A DNA stretch of 64,000 nt. Source: Tubulanus polymorphus (Eukaryota > Nemertea > Palaeonemertea > Tubulaniformes > Tubulanidae). The DNA lies in assembly GCF_964204645.1 (NCBI RefSeq), contig NC_134025.1, forward strand, positions 29,170,001 to 29,234,000. The letters are read 5' to 3'. The stretch's first letter is position 1; every line of letters starts with the position of its first letter. The position numbers and the translations under genes are program-made. The notes below the pieces were generated by a model. It saw only the letters and a program-made list of their open reading frames with translations, ran no database searches and was not told where the DNA came from. Shown piece after piece: positions 11,901-22,624 of the stretch.

Positions 11901-13343
11901 CTCTGTTTCAACGCCTGTGGAAATAAGTTCTGGTGAAATCACTCTCGGAGTCGAGCTTTTATCTTTTTTTAATTCGTCACCGTCTCTTTGGTCTAATGGA
12001 GCAGCATTATTGACGTCAATGATACCTTCTTTGGTAATTTCATCATCTCTGATTGCGTTAAACGCGGTATAACTATTTTGGACATTCGATGCTGGTATGA
12101 TAGAATCATTAATATTTGTTGATTTTTCTGCATCAGTTATAAGGTCAGACATGTTTAACGTATCAGGAATCCAGAACGGATTGTTGAAGCAATCTCCGTC
12201 ATTATGAGATTCAGTTTGACAGCTCTTATCGTCGATATCGATGTCAGCTTGTGTTTCTACGGATGCCACCTCTTCTAATGACATCGGAAAACCTAGTTTT
12301 CGTGCCAATGCAGGATTAATGTGCGCCAGCATTGTTTGAGTAAACTTCGACTCCTTGATTACATCTGTTTGCGTCCCCTCCGATATCAACCATCCATCTT
12401 CAACCCATACTGATCCTGAAATGTTTGCTATAAAAGCTTGCGTGTACAACTCACTCGAATCTCGTAAATAACATTGCATTATTTTGTCATCAGCGTGAAC
12501 GAAGTCTACTGTCTGGGCAATACTATCTCTTCGTGCTTTAGGTTTTACGATTGTCGGGACATCTCGACCATAGTTTCCTTTAGTTTCAATGTTATTCTGG
12601 TCATTAATAATTTCCGTATTCAACTCATTTTCCGCATTTATATGGTTTAATTGTCCACCTTCAGGGATATTGTTTGATCTGTCATCAAATTCGTCAGCAA
12701 ATTCAACAGTTTTGGTGCTCGATCGAGAATCAGTTGTTGGTTTAGTGTGATTATTCATGAATTCCAAACCTTGTCGTGAATCAACATATTCGACCATTTC
12801 TCGTGTGTTTACCTCTTCTATAATTTCCTCGCGTTCCAGTATATCGTCTTCAATCATCAAATCATTTGAATTATTGCGTATGAAATTTGCATATCCATCC
12901 GTTAATCCAGGCGACGTGTTACCTGATTGTGTAGATTGAAGTGGCATCAATTTGTTATTGTCGTTGATATTGATATCCTCTCGTATACTCGGCAGTGCCG
13001 GTACACCTTCTTTTAACGGTGCATTTTCACATTTAATTACTTCTTCGATTTCGGCACCGAAGTTTTCGTCTGAATTGCAAACGCCGCTGTTCATCAATTC
13101 ATTCATCTGTTGCGACTCCAGAATTATTCCTAAATCTTTCATTTTCTTAAACTTCGCTTTCGCCTTTTCTATTTTACGGAGAAAAGATTTTCTAGTTTGA
13201 ATACGTTTATTTCTTCGCCCAGGTTCTGTCTGTATGCATTCGTCCTCGGTACGTACAGCAGTTGTGTAATCAAGGCCTCCGTTAATCCCTCCTGAGTCTG
13301 ACATGTCAGTACCAAATGCTCGCTCGTTAGACGTGGAATCCAT
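8922..13343 (-). CDS. Large intrinsically disordered protein with QPN repeats and TQT motifs, about 1,473 aa
   Basis: A single uninterrupted frame of 4.4 kb. The ATG at 13343 (MDSTSNERAFG) is the first true ATG; the frame runs 27 nt further to a TTG. The N-terminal half is very acidic. A basic helix (FLRKIEKAKAKFKKM) lies near residue 55. TQT-type motifs occur near residues 34 (ECIQTE), 274 (AQTVD), 322 (GTQTD), 334 (KFTQT), 364 (ETQAD), 376 (SCQTE), 492 (GTQTC) and 1126 (GTQTIG); such motifs are the usual anchor of dynein light chain LC8 ligands. Residues of about 895-980 form an imperfect 10-13-residue repeat (QPQHIGQPN type). A helical, charged region of about 1150-1260 includes EEHIEEEERFMAARK. 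The C-terminus is rich in SPR motifs, as in proteins phosphorylated by proline-directed kinases. No catalytic domain was recognised, and I cannot name it. A role as a scaffold is inference only. Confidence 0.8.
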   Translation of the reverse strand: MDSTSNERAFGTDMSDSGGINGGLDYTTAVRTEDECIQTEPGRRNKRIQTRKSFLRKIEKAKAKFKKMKDLGIILESQQMNELMNSGVCNSDENFGAEIEEVIKCENAPLKEGVPALPSIREDININDNNKLMPLQSTQSGNTSPGLTDGYANFIRNNSNDLMIEDDILEREEIIEEVNTREMVEYVDSRQGLEFMNNHTKPTTDSRSSTKTVEFADEFDDRSNNIPEGGQLNHINAENELNTEIINDQNNIETKGNYGRDVPTIVKPKARRDSIAQTVDFVHADDKIMQCYLRDSSELYTQAFIANISGSVWVEDGWLISEGTQTDVIKESKFTQTMLAHINPALARKLGFPMSLEEVASVETQADIDIDDKSCQTESHNDGDCFNNPFWIPDTLNMSDLITDAEKSTNINDSIIPASNVQNSYTAFNAIRDDEITKEGIIDVNNAAPLDQRDGDELKKDKSSTPRVISPELISTGVETEFFEFPNVVNGTQTCFSTASSIASDFTYIDEWAEVSDSEFVTNNDDEFEVISNPDDDRNAIDNRDDEIQPINVLKEETLVLSEHNKINHTSSESKRKQLDITEPEMIAVTQVTEYAGRSPNFDFEENSDHFLSGNLSNSPKNGPLDSGDKTDSAARTSSPALPISAENDDGHILCENVSVLNSASYEGGNLTSQGTVKQLPTSPVNFDKSIQQQQQGQTHTSDQIANAQTGFPNQQISSSQGNPSNNQRTRGIPINAIYSNNQGGMPLYYETTKAANLEGGNNLNTYPITNGNQHQGAPETLSLPYGFIPSVLHSGDMSTAKTPNQIGTPPEPPNSYGFKQSIYNQEHVPPGTQGRSTNQLNTNLNQMMPNQGTPLVSQPVIRCRLTADGAMVREVCPPIPTELEGQQNMSHTQHGPPMPQPQHIGQPNMPQPQHIGQPNISAVQKHLRQPNMPQPMYLGQPNISQPQHVGQPNMPHQQHMEQPNIFEQQQHLGQTNISQPETIGTSIGNLRHDTSSNRKPETESSMNINLGNHNEAINVSTGFIPIGDSSSSDAPNSNTRNTDNFPTSEDSDKNHSVHIYTTRDELNESGYGTMTEAILSSQLPQRDSKPNVPRLQINDEDAENPEDDRSRCSSRMSTATVDEGTQTIGPDGRATPIFKKVKDEGTSPLSKGGLDKIRKDRVEVIERIIQDYDHPRTMTELAEAKLAYHMGSTDQLLETIDDPWYTDIMLPIVRGEPKEVDEQVKRVTKEYLEECTRQANESVNAIKQHHVAEMEEHIEEEERFMAARKTPEPRSPRSVTTRTELSEYHSPRSDYSGQRTPDYLSPRLSRRNIPTDGHKYKSVSAPISVTSMESREMNYAEPSTTQYSPRSAQSSRYQPRAFRDRNKEDPLPPNYRLNFHVTDTNRSDHYSLNPQVRSRSLGSPARTPSSPRFSRNRPKSPLVQFQSPSETMKNLLQIRRELVSGTIADHANEDEFKPRSRGPWNPKKNVRF
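10405..10660 (-). repeat. In-frame QPN/GQPN coding minisatellite
   Basis: Roughly eight imperfect units of 30-40 bp encode variants of QPQHIGQPNMP and QPQHVGQPNMP within the large disordered protein. Neighbouring units are most alike at 10590-10650, which suggests recent slippage. Confidence 0.75.
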
Positions 13344-14634
13344 TGTGTCGAGATTATAGGCAATTAACAATTGATCCGATCGATCGTAATTAAAATATTG
13401 TAATTAATATCCACCGTGCAGAAACGCGTCGATCATGACTCTGGTTTTTCCGAGATTCGATCTTTACAAATGGATATCCAAGTCGTTAAACATTTTTTAC
13501 ACATTTCCAGAGTTGTAAATTGCAGATCTTCACGGCGACTTTAAACACTTATAGTTTTGTCACAGAACTATTTACTTTTCTCGTCGGCGATGTTTGCACT
13601 TCGAAAGCCGTCTTTCTACAAATGCAATTTATAAAGATATATATTAAAACTTCCCAGACTACTGTGTCCTTTCATCGAGCGTATTAAGAATATATACTTA
13701 CACAACATTAGTACAATAAAATGTCAAACGAATTGAATGTGTACACTATCCGACAAAATAAACTAGTTCCCACTGAAATGCATTTCGGGGTTATATTGAA
13801 AAACCAATCCTGTTTATACCTGGATACGATTTATGCAAATATGCGTGGATTTTATGCTACAATTAGCAACGATTCAGTGGTCAGAAATAAGATTTAAGAC
13901 ATGCCGAGTGAAGATTGACGTTGGATATTAAAGTCACGCTGTCATTATCAATCAAGTCGACAGGGAATCCCTTTAGCGAATTCTGAATGGAACTATAAAC
14001 TTTATGTTTAAGATTATGTTTGTATTTACGTATAGTTCGCTGTGACATATCAATATACACAAACCGTAGAGCTGAAAATTGGATTTTTACATGTTCTTAG
14101 TACATTATTCATTTCTTTTCAAATTCTCCAACTTGCACGAAAAATAAAATGGTCGCTTGTTTCGTTTAATCCAATGGCGTAACTTTTTCACTGGTCGAAT
14201 ACATTTTGACGCATAAATCATTAAAAATCATACATCCCAGGAACAGGTGGACGTTATTACGTCAAGTTGAATGTCGTGCAAGTGTCAGGGGTGGCGATGC
14301 GTGAACCTGGACGTCTCAGCGCATCACATCGACGGCCGAGCGCTATTGGTCGCTAACTACTGTAGAGTCGTGGATGACGTATGTGAACGGAAGGCCTACG
14401 CGTTACATCGAAGCACACTCTCTAAACTCTTCCATTCTTATTCATTTTAAAAAGAAAAAAGTAACTTTTATTTCTGAACGTATCAACACGAAACAATGTG
14501 AAATGCATACAGAGTTCATGACTAAACAGAAGAACAACAACTTAAAAAAGAATAAAATGTTTGAAAAATAATGTCAACTATTTTGGAGAAGTCAACTCAG
14601 ATTTTAACAGATAAATTTTGTGAGAAAACTTATT
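13344..14634. other. Intergenic; promoter side of the disordered-protein gene, 3' side of CATSPERG
   Basis: No coding exon was supported. Short frames exist but have low complexity and no splice or start context. The part just above 13343 is the likely promoter and 5' UTR of the minus-strand gene. Confidence 0.4.
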
Positions 14635-17600
14635 TCATTGTTTTCTCAATCTTGGTTGATTGTCGTAATCGCGTTTCGTGGTTTCTTCAACCGGTGGAAT
14701 TATCTCCCAGCCCATGGTATCATCACCGTTTCGTTGATTATCCTCGCTTTTATCATCGCTATCCTCTTCACTCAACGATTCATCATCATCATCGCCATTT
14801 TTATCATTTAACGGGTCTTTACTCCAATCATCCGTTTTCTTCCTCCAAACCCAATTTTGGTCTGAAATAGAATCAACCCAACTCAATGAATTCGTCGGTT
14901 TCTGTTCAAATTGCCAGGTCAAAGTTATTTAAGCAAAATACCAGAAACACTTACCCGCATCTTTCAGCAGTTCTTGCAAATTAACTTCACTTCCCATCAT
15001 AATATCATCTTCATCTAAAAAAAGATAAAAGGTATACGTGAAAAGGGCATGTTTACTACATTTAACACACGATGAAATACCACAATACAAAATAAACCAG
15101 GATGTAGTCGAAAACGTTGAATGATGTATCAACTCAAGGAAACTTTTAGGACTCTGATATCTGATACCCATTCACCTTCATCATCCTCTTCATCTTTCTT
15201 TCGAAATAAGTTCTTCACGAAAGCTTTAATCCACGTCCACAGTTCTTCATCTTTTCTCAGACAAACGTAAAACAACAGCAGATGTCCAATGCACAGAGCA
15301 GTCGTAATCTAGGGATGAAATAGTAAGTAATCAGTCAGAAAAAAAACATAGAAAACAAGAGTGTAAACTCTGATCGGCGCCGAATGAAGGCAATCATAAA
15401 TACGAATTCGCATACCACAAATAATGGCACAGCCACATAATACGTGTCAATTGGAAGTCCGTGTATTCGTAGAATGAACCTGACTGTAAAATCACAGTAA
15501 GTCGTTCCCTTATTAACTCCCCTGAAACGAGAAAATTGTATTTGTCTCCAATGAGATTACCAATCGATAAGAACCCGGCCGCGGCCGCTGGACGTAAACA
15601 TTCTCAGCCAACTTACTTATTGGAAACTTCTACGAGATACGTAACTTCTGGAGCATGCGGGAATGGTATAGGCATGTCCGCCATACAACTAGAACTACGC
15701 ATACACAGCCAACTATAAAAATCAGTGACAAAACAACACAAAATGAGATGATAAATGAAGATCAGGCTATTTTCAAAATAGACAATTAATTTACTTGATT
15801 CCGTTACGTGTATGATCAAATATGTGCCAATGCGTTGAGTCTCCCTCTCCTTCGACCATTGGCCCCCAAACTAACCAGTTGTTAGCCCTGAAGATATACA
15901 ACGAATATTTCTCTAAACCATCGGATCCACAGATTTCACCTATTTACCGATATAATGAAACTTACGATTCTTTAGTTTGATTGTTATATTTCTGTATCTG
16001 ATCGTCGGTGTACATCTCTATGTTTTCTCTGCCGTAATAACTGCCACCAATGACGGTAAAAGTATAATTACCGGTATATCTCCATGAGATACCGGTCGCC
16101 GTATCAATTACCATGAAATAAGGATTGAAACCTTGAAAGATCGAGAATTACATCGTTTTTGAAGAATGAAAATTAAGAACTGCGTTGACAGATTTTGTAT
16201 ACCGTTATAATGACTCACTGTTAGTGTAATATACGCAGGGAAAGTCTTCATCTGGATATACACAGTCATACGGAACTTCATGAAATTCAGCGAGTTTTGC
16301 CGACGTTGCACTCACATCAGATTTCAGTTTATAAGTCGGAGGACATCCAAGCACAACATTAGTTGTATATAATCCCTACAACGAATAAATAATAATACTT
16401 AACTTGAAAATATGAAATTTTCAATGTACTTATTGCATAAAACAAGTGCATATTTCATCTGTATATACAACAGAATGTTGAGATATTACCAATGGCTTGC
16501 TATTAGATTTGGTTGGATCCTTACAATCTAAAGCGCTATCCCAAACTGACATAATCAATGAGACAGGATAGAGATTGACACCCGGTTTATCCTGAATCTG
16601 AAGATTCCCAGAACTAGAGACAGAAGCCTGAAATGAAATACATACCAACAAAATCCATGAATAAATATAAAACAAATCTATGAGTAAATAGACAATATAA
16701 CTCTCACCTCATAGCTAATCGATTCATTCAAATTGTGAACGTGTCGTATACTGTCAACACGTAAAATATCACTACGTGAAATACTGAACGATACTTGAAT
16801 GTCATCAAGAGATTTAATACCTAAAATAGTACATATATCATCCATATAACATTCATAAAACATGCGGATTATCCATCAGAAATGATTCTAGTGTCTTAAC
16901 CTTGAGAATAAACAGATTCCATTTGAATGACAACATTGAAAGAGAAATCTTCCAGTCGATCGAGGAATACGATTTCAGGTAGATCAGGCTGTTCAATCCA
17001 ACTCGTATTAAACACCTATCGGAAGTAGATGGTAAATATATATATATATATATACTATTACTGTAAATCCCTTAATCAAAACCGCAGAACCCCGTGCAAC
17101 CTTACCTTCCAATAATCCATCAGATTGATTTCAATTTCATGTTTCAGAAGGTGGTTATCGTACAAATAATCGTTATAGCCCTACGATTACAAATCGTTAG
17201 ATCAAAACTCAGTGAAAGTTGAATATAATTCTGCAGCCTGTAGCTCGCAGTAAGTAATACCTGATAAGTTATACGACCTCTCCATTTAGACACTCTGTCC
17301 GTATATTCGTCCAAATAAATCTTCTTATCATTTAAATCCATGTTTATCAAGTCGTGAGCTATGGCCTGGTAGGTGAGTAGACCATCAATTTTATATTTTT
17401 TCATGTAATATGACAATCGAGGCGTCCCGAATTCAAAAACCTGAAAACATATTCATGTTTCGAGTGAAAATTCAAAACACATATGAAGCAGGAAAATATT
17501 AATGAAATCTACACTATTTTTGTATGATAACACAATGCACAAAGCAATAAAACAAACCAACTGAAGTCGTAACGAAACACAACTGACTGAATATTTAAGA

Positions 17601-20600
17601 ATATCAACTATTCAACTTGCCTGTTTGCCAGAATGATAGAATCTAGGGTCGGTATCAAACCAGAGTTTAAAGAAAGGACATTTCTTTATGAAATGCACAC
17701 TTTCCGGACTGGTTGGACTACAGGATTGGGCGCTGTAATTTATTTGAAAATCGGATATTTCTGGATAGATATAATGAAATGATCTTGTTTAAATTGGAGT
17801 TTCTAAAGAAGACAGACTTACCCGCTTATCTGGGCCTTTTGGGGATAGAAATTTAACATATCACTCTCCAAACTAATGATTCCACCTAATTCAACAACGT
17901 GTTTTTCCAATGAATTAAGATTACTTCCATTGATTGTTGCCAAAAGCTAAAACAATTCGTAAATAATGAATTCTTTGAGTCTCACAAATGCAATATATTT
18001 GCCTCAAGAGATTTCCAGCATTTTTTCCTGTTTACCTGATTCAAGCGATTGTGGTAATCGAAGAATATACTGACGGTGGAGTAGATCAGTGAATTTCCGT
18101 GCGACAAATCTTGATTAAACCAATGATAAATATACCAACCACCGGACGGATTCAGTTTCTTAATTTGAGTTTTCGCAACTAAACCATACCACAACTAAAA
18201 TCGAATACAATATATAAGCAGAGAACTGGAATAAGCAGAGACATCGAAGCTTATACTTTAGCACAGTTTTGATACTGATTTCGCGTAGCATATACCTCTC
18301 CATTATCGGTGAGAAATGCAAATTGACCGTCGACTGATGTGGTGAAGTAAGAGATATTACTGTTACTGTTGTACTCGGCGACCATATGGACGGAAGCACC
18401 AGCATCATCACTGAAATAACATTGATTAAACAACTAAACATATCAAAAATGCCTAAAGTTTGTAGTAAAAGGGAACGTTTATTTAGTACGTACCGCAGAA
18501 TTTGTCAATCATTTGATTATGAATACTGATTAAGCATTATACACAGGGAGAAGGGGCCAGTTTGATAGTAAGTCGATTTGATGCCACGTGATATTCACCT
18601 GTGCAACAGTTTGCTTCCCCAAATGTAGACATGACTAGTAATGAATGCGGGAAATGTTAAACCTTTCAGATACAACGAACCCGCAATCACTTCACTATGG
18701 AACGTGTTTATCTCGGCAGGGTGAAGTAAACTGACATCTCTGGAAATATTAGTCAATGTACTGAACACTCCACTAGTAGAATTGTTACCTATGGAATGAG
18801 AAATAGTGAGGGAGCATTTTATGGGTGTAATCAAAAAACCTATACGAACTATTTTCACGAAAATATTTATCGAAAGTTAAAAAAAAAGTTTTTGCTCAGT
18901 TGGTTGATTACGGACTGGGTCGTCCTGAAGCGTATGAAAATGATATCAGAAACATACCTTCAAAGAGAACTAACTGGTAAAACGAATCAAGAGATAGTAG
19001 AATTAAGAAATTGCAGCCACCGACTGGTAAAGGGGCAGCATCAACAACGCTACATGTATTTCCTCTACCGGCACAAACCGTATTTAACGTGTACTCATTT
19101 TTTAACTCGGTAAAAGACAGCCTTACGCCTTAAAACAAAAATATATGAAAATATGAATGTATAATGATTTGAATTGCCGCATTAGTTTTCATAACAGACA
19201 TCGCACAACTGATACCTTCAGTTAAACGACTCGCGAAAACTGAATCTACGGTTCGAATAAGGAGATGTTTCTCGCGCAGAAGGAATTGCGTTGGTAGAAC
19301 GATACCAGCTACACATCGGGATAGTACTACCTGGGGTACATGTGCGGATACAAGAGCTTCTTGTAAATGTCGATAGTTTCCAAATATTTCTACCAGTCCT
19401 TGCTGAAAATTTTGAAGATTGAAGTAAGGGAATCGATCAGAGGGTCTTAAGCCTAGCGCACATCGACACTGCGATTGGAGACAACTAGTTGCTACCGAAC
19501 GATTACCCCGCGCACATCGAAATCTAGTTACAACCGGTCAGTTGCAGCAACCGCATGGCGCGTGTCGATCGTCGAGATCCAGAGCGCGCACATCGACGGA
19601 TATGACTGCGATTGAGTACAACCAGTTGCTCAAAAGTAGAACATGGGCAACTGGCTGGAACTGGAGATAGATCGACGCTTACCAATCGTAAGCTCGCTCA
19701 CATCGACACATTCAAGCAACTGATCGTATCCAGCCAGTTCCTCTCATGCGCCGAAAACTGCCTTGCAACTAGTTGTCTCCAATCGCAGTGTCGATGTGCG
19801 CTAGGCTTTAACGATCTATACATGAACATTGTCAACTAGCCTACATCTTTTTACATCAAAGAACTTTTAATTCAGTATGTTCTTTGCTTATACGTATTGT
19901 TAATGATTATGAAATAAATATTCATCATTTTTAAATATATGTTTTACCTGTGTGCTCAGTAGAATTCGATCCTGTAGAGAAGCTGTATTATAAACAATAG
20001 AAGCACCGGCGCTACAAACATCAGGTCCGCTTAGAGAAGCTAAAATAGTCAACTGCAGCACAGAAATCTCATTGAATTCCTTTTCGGCATAAAGAATGTG
20101 GTCATTTTGAAAACCACCGACGACAATAACTGGAGAGGCTTTAGGTAGGAATTTAAGCTGTAAGATATTCGTCCAGGAAAATGAATCTAAAGCTTGTAAT
20201 GGTTTCTGCAACCCGAGCACGTTAGAAACAGAGCGAGTTGCAGCCTCGAACTTGAAGCCATCCATAGGTACAATAGTTCTAGTAAAGAAATATGAAATTC
20301 TGATTAAATATTAGTTGAATATTGATACATCACGATGTGAATATATCAAAAGCTTACTCAGATTGAATAGTCTGTCTGATTCCATCAGCAGTAACTTTTA
20401 TATCGATGATAAGTGTTTTCTTATCAACGGGCAGTGGAACTAACCAGGTAGGGTGACATATAACAGTTCCGCAATCGACTCCTAAAAATCAACAGAAATA
20501 ATTCTTCACGGCGCCCCTTTTTTCAAAGAACAATATTTAAAAACGATTGTTTCAATCGATGGTACCTGAAATAGCGCTGATATCGGCTAAAGCACCAAAC

Positions 20601-21433
20601 ATCTCAAATTGTACGACTCCTTCATTTCTACCAAACATCAATTCACCCCAATATGTCATAATCACTTTTGGTTGTGATATTGACAGAGCTAATTCCAGAG
20701 CCTGCTTGCCTTCAGCCTGAAAAAAAAATCGTAAATCGTCGTGAATGTTAACCCGAAGATTATCCCCGGTGAGAGACCAAACGATCACTACGATACATAC
20801 GTGTCTTTCAATGAAAAAAGTTAGGCCTATGCGATCTTTCTAAAAACACTTACATCATTATCGCACTTGAGTTTTATACTTAGAAAATAGGTATAACCTA
20901 GATATCCGGTCTGAATGATAAAAAAGCATCGTTAGAACATAGCACATAGTTAGAACAATAGGACCCGTTTCATCCACAGTTCTTGGTAAGATTTGACATT
21001 AAATTTCAGTTTGATTCGTTCATTTTCAATCAGAACTATCGGTGAGCAACCGGGTCCTGGTTCTAAATTATGGATGAGAATGAATGTTGATTTACTAACA
21101 GTAGGCTTCAGTATGATATTCTTCACGTCGTACATATAATCTGAAACTCGTTCCGTGATATCGAAATGAGTGTTTATATTTTCAACTACGGATTCTTCTT
21201 GAAGAGGTGAATCGGTACTGGTTACTGTAATATCCCAGCGACAATCTTTAGCCAAACTGTGAAAACCAGAGACTAACAACAAACTGTCTCCTAAAAAAGC
21301 CGAATGAATAAGATATATTCTTGTAAAAAAGTCTGCAGGCTGTTCATCACAAGGTCTTAATATACGGTGAACATGACTTCTTACCAATAATCATTCCAAG
21401 GACAATAATCATAATGTTAGTTCCAAAAAACAT
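14635..21433 (-). CDS. CATSPERG: CatSper channel accessory subunit gamma
   Basis: CatSper gamma is an auxiliary subunit of the sperm flagellar calcium channel: a large extracellular part, one C-terminal membrane helix and a short cytosolic tail. Here more than 20 short exons run from a hydrophobic N-terminus (MFFGTNIMIIVLGMIIG, signal-like, ATG 21433; an in-frame ATG at 21499 is possible) to the stop at 14635. Family hallmarks are at the C-terminal end. One exon (about 16126-15967) encodes ISWRYTGNYTFTVIGGSYYG. Another (15714-15625) encodes FPHAPEVTYLVEVSN. The exon at about 15522-15415 encodes TTYCDFTVRFILRIHGLP, followed by the membrane helix. The cytosolic tail is very acidic (NGDDDDESLSEEDSDDKSED). 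Good exons include 20719-20565, 20482-20358, 20280-19950, 19402-19216, 19128-18950, 18788-18600 and 17441-17260. The exact edge of the second exon (21290 to about 20960) is uncertain. It is divergent from HADH. Confidence 0.85.
19449..19808. mobile_element. 360-bp MITE with 44-bp perfect terminal inverted repeats
   Basis: Positions 19449-19492 and 19765-19808 are exact reverse complements over 44 bp, beginning AAGCCTAGCGCACATCGACA. Inside, shorter variants of the same module (GCGCACATCGA...ACAACxxGTTGC) recur near 19510, 19587 and 19693. The element has no coding capacity and sits in a CATSPERG intron. The flanks are TT and TA, so a target-site duplication cannot be fixed; TA- or TTA-type targets are possible. 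Confidence 0.85.
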
Positions 21434-22624
21434 TCTTGTGACAAACTTGGCACATGTACCGGTGAGGCTACTAACTGCTGTGAGAGAATGGTGGAGCATA
21501 CCAGGTACCGGACCAGTACGTGTAGAAATGTTTCTGTTGACAAAATAATGTAGGCCTATCTTTCAAACGGGCCTAGGCCTACTGGTATTGTCTGTAAAAG
21601 TAGAATGTTGTCCAATGAATTACCAATTGGAATTGAAAAGCAGCAATTAAATTACACTTGAATAGCTAAATTTTTGCTTTATTTTCTATACGCCTAATTT
21701 AGGTATAAATTGCCCTCGAGGCTCTCTTGTTTATTAGAAAATGGTAGGCGGCCCCTGTTGAACAGGCCTCCAAACCTGACTGGTCACACCATATTAAGTG
21801 CTGGTGGTGGTCACTAATCCAAAGGCAAACTTCCAATCAGATCTCAGTCTAGTCTAGACTGGTCAGTGGTTTTGGTACTATTATCGGGCGTGTATGTTAG
21901 GTCTCGGGTTTGAAGTTCGGTGATGCAGGGTACGATGATAGATGTTGGAAAGGATCCCCTTTTTTGCTGTTTTAGAATTACCGACTACCGTACAAAAACA
22001 AGAAGTATTTCTTGAGTTGTCTCGAATATTGCTGATGTTCTGGTTTTGGTTTAACTTTTTGGAATAATGAACTGCCCTTGCTTGAATAGTTCCAAAAAGG
22101 CTACGCGACTGATCTGATGAGTCGAGTAGGCCTACCGGTACTCTCGGGCTCGGCGGTAGGAGGCGACACAACTAATCGATGGCTTTTTTAGATTTTATAA
22201 ATACAGCAGGGCAAATAAAGCACGGCACTTCTTACAGATAATATCTCTCGCCATCCTTAATGTTACTTCTCATATATTTGGGGTTTTAAGATATGAAATT
22301 CTTCTACAACACCAGTGACGGACAATTTTTAAGTGGATAAAACAGTTCGTAGTTGCCGCTGCCATTATTACTCGCTTCCCTGTGCCTGCGCTCAATCTTA
22401 ATAGCTATTTTCTACTATAAATAGACTCTTTATAACATTATATTTGTTCTCGAACAATTCATAAGTAATCTCCGCATGTTTTGTTCGTAAGCTTCATTTT
22501 TCGTTTAGTCCAGGCAAAATCTTACATTCCTTCCGAAATTATTACATCTCCATTTGCTGAGACTAACAACTTTGTCTTAAAACTTTGACCGACCCAAAAA
22601 TCTGCAAACGCCTCTTTTTCTACA
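21434..22624. other. Divergent intergenic region between CATSPERG and HADH
   Basis: About 1.2 kb separates the two start codons, so it should contain both promoters. No coding exon was seen. Several GTAGGCCTA-type words occur here (near 21551, 21585 and 22130); the same word is scattered over the whole window. Confidence 0.4.

Noticed and set aside
9502..12939. Several plus-strand frames of 60-140 residues, many Ser-rich
   Set aside because: Antisense shadows of the acidic, Asp/Ser-rich disordered protein gene.
19612..19839. 75-residue plus-strand frame with several Cys
   Set aside because: Lies across the inverted-repeat MITE in the CATSPERG intron; no splice support and the frame follows repeat modules.
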